Source: JBOHDX01 sp050700835 (lineage in GTDB: Bacteria > Actinomycetota > Actinomycetes > Propionibacteriales > Nocardioidaceae). Taken from it: a stretch of 61,171 nucleotides of DNA. The position numbers and the translations under genes are program-made. The DNA is taken from the NCBI GenBank assembly GCA_050700835.1, contig JBOHDX010000095.1:1-61171 (forward strand). Reading direction: 5' to 3'. The notes under the pieces were generated by a model that searched no databases, was not told the DNA's origin, and worked only from the letters and a program-made list of their open reading frames with translations. Shown here in pieces: positions 60,642 through 61,171 of the stretch. Position 1 is the first letter of the stretch. Each line of letters begins with the position of its first letter.

Positions 60642-60743
60642 ATGACCGGCACCCCTCCTTCTGGTCGCCGGGCGCTCGGCAGTGCCATCGCCTTGCCTGG
60701 TGGTCGGGACCGGCGGGGCCGGAACGCGTGGGGACGCCGGTGA
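60642..60743 (+). CDS. Candidate 33-residue leaderless peptide gene
   Basis: ATG 60642 follows TACATT by 7 bases, with no ribosome binding site. The peptide is short and Arg/Gly-rich (MTGTPPSGRRALGSAIALPG, then GRDRRGRNAWGRR). Its stop overlaps the GTG of the next gene (GTGA), which suggests it is a translated leader or small protein feeding ribosomes into the membrane gene. No homology is known to me. Confidence 0.4.
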   Translation: MTGTPPSGRRALGSAIALPGGRDRRGRNAWGRR

Positions 60744-61171
60744 CCCTGGCAGAGGTCAAGGCGCCGCCTTCTCCGGCGCCACTCGTCTCCCGGTCGTCGT
60801 CGCGGCTGGTGCGCTGGTGCGACGTGGGGGTTGACGCGTGCCTGCTGGCGTTCGCGACGTGGACGGTCGTCTACCACCTGTGTCTGGTGCTGCGCCTGGG
60901 CGTGACGTGGGCGGTGGGCCTCGCGGTCGCCGCGCTGGTCGCCTTCGGGGCTGTGCTGGTGCGCCGCAGGCGGATCTTGGGCCAGCCGGCTCCGAGCGGT
61001 GAGCCAGATCCCGACAGAGTGCCTGGGCCGCGGGCGGCGAGCGTCTCGGATCAGCCCGACCCGGCAGTGGAGGCGGCGGCGACGCCTGCGGGGTCGCGCC
61101 GGTTCGATCGCTATCTAGTGCCGGCGGCATGCCTGTTCACCGGTGCGGCCGCGCTTCTGATGGCGTTCGGT
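60740..61171 (+). CDS. Membrane protein, truncated by window end
   Basis: At least 144 codons are open to the window edge. Two hydrophobic helices close together (about 33-58 and 60-78, including LLAFATWTVVYHLCLVLRLG) are followed by an acidic Pro/Ala linker and the start of another helix (VPAACLFTGAAALLMAFG). No family can be assigned from this part. It is coupled to the small upstream ORF by a 4-base overlap. Confidence 0.6.
   Translation, partial: MTLAEVKAPPSPAPLVSRSSSRLVRWCDVGVDACLLAFATWTVVYHLCLVLRLGVTWAVGLAVAALVAFGAVLVRRRRILGQPAPSGEPDPDRVPGPRAASVSDQPDPAVEAAATPAGSRRFDRYLVPAACLFTGAAALLMAFG

Overview
The window is 61,171 bases of very GC-rich DNA with strong G/C bias at third codon positions. 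It has frequent GTG and TTG starts, many 1-4 base stop/start overlaps and many apparently leaderless genes. Several genes are actinobacterial hallmarks: the proteasome activator Bpa, DUF5926, DUF4446, DUF6457, a GTP-dependent PEP carboxykinase, LytR_C and a 13E12-type DUF222/HNH protein. The source is therefore a chromosomal segment of an actinomycete (Actinomycetota). The genus cannot be fixed from the sequence alone.

Layout. 1-6.3 kb: a zinc-ribbon membrane protein, a glycerophosphodiester phosphodiesterase, RidA, an RsbW-like ATPase, two beta-propeller lipoproteins and DUF5926. 6.4-15.5 kb: an orphan arginine deiminase, then an envelope-glycan block made of a GT4 glycosyltransferase, a MurJ-type flippase, a GT2 glycosyltransferase and two tandem paralogous membrane proteins of about 710 residues. 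15.5-20 kb: a 38-bp repeat array, a DUF222/HNH protein and a LarB-LarC-GDT1 operon. 20-31 kb: pheA, DUF4446, PAP2/DAG kinase, serS, HAD phosphatase, Bpa, a molybdenum-cofactor cluster (MOSC, MobA, DUF6457, Qor), nitrilase, a small biotinyl carrier and tRNA-Ser(UGA). 31-41 kb: tRNA-Ser(GCU), pckG, tRNA-Arg(ACG), thiolase, a MarR/MFS efflux operon, TenA-ACT, an SDR and menB.

41.2-45.4 kb looks acquired and decayed. It holds a ribbon-helix-helix protein followed by an unrecognised 251-residue protein, the C-terminal scrap of a tyrosine integrase on the minus strand, a uridine-kinase-like gene broken by a one-base frameshift, and then PepE, RibD/DHFR-like and cupin genes. 45.5-49.4 kb has an XRE regulator/membrane protein pair divergent from the three-gene transhydrogenase operon pntAA-pntAB-pntB, followed by a 44-residue membrane peptide. 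49.4-53 kb carries upp, a phosphoesterase lipoprotein, tadA with its companion and tRNA-Ser(CGA). Just beyond that tRNA lie a hairpin, three 11-bp tandem repeats and a stand-alone AAA ATPase, which looks like an integration scar with leftover cargo. 54.5-61.2 kb is an envelope region: lipoprotein, K+/H+ antiporter-like protein, LytR_C with a VapB-like partner, methyltransferase, L,D-transpeptidase, PAP2 and a truncated membrane gene.

Three spots look most worth pursuing: the unknown two-gene module at 41.4-42.5 kb with its flanking repeats and integrase relic; the paired phosphatase-like membrane proteins linked to MurJ; and the LarB-LarC-GDT1 operon. A further window-wide pattern is that at least a dozen genes have a TANNNT hexamer 5-8 nt before the start codon.
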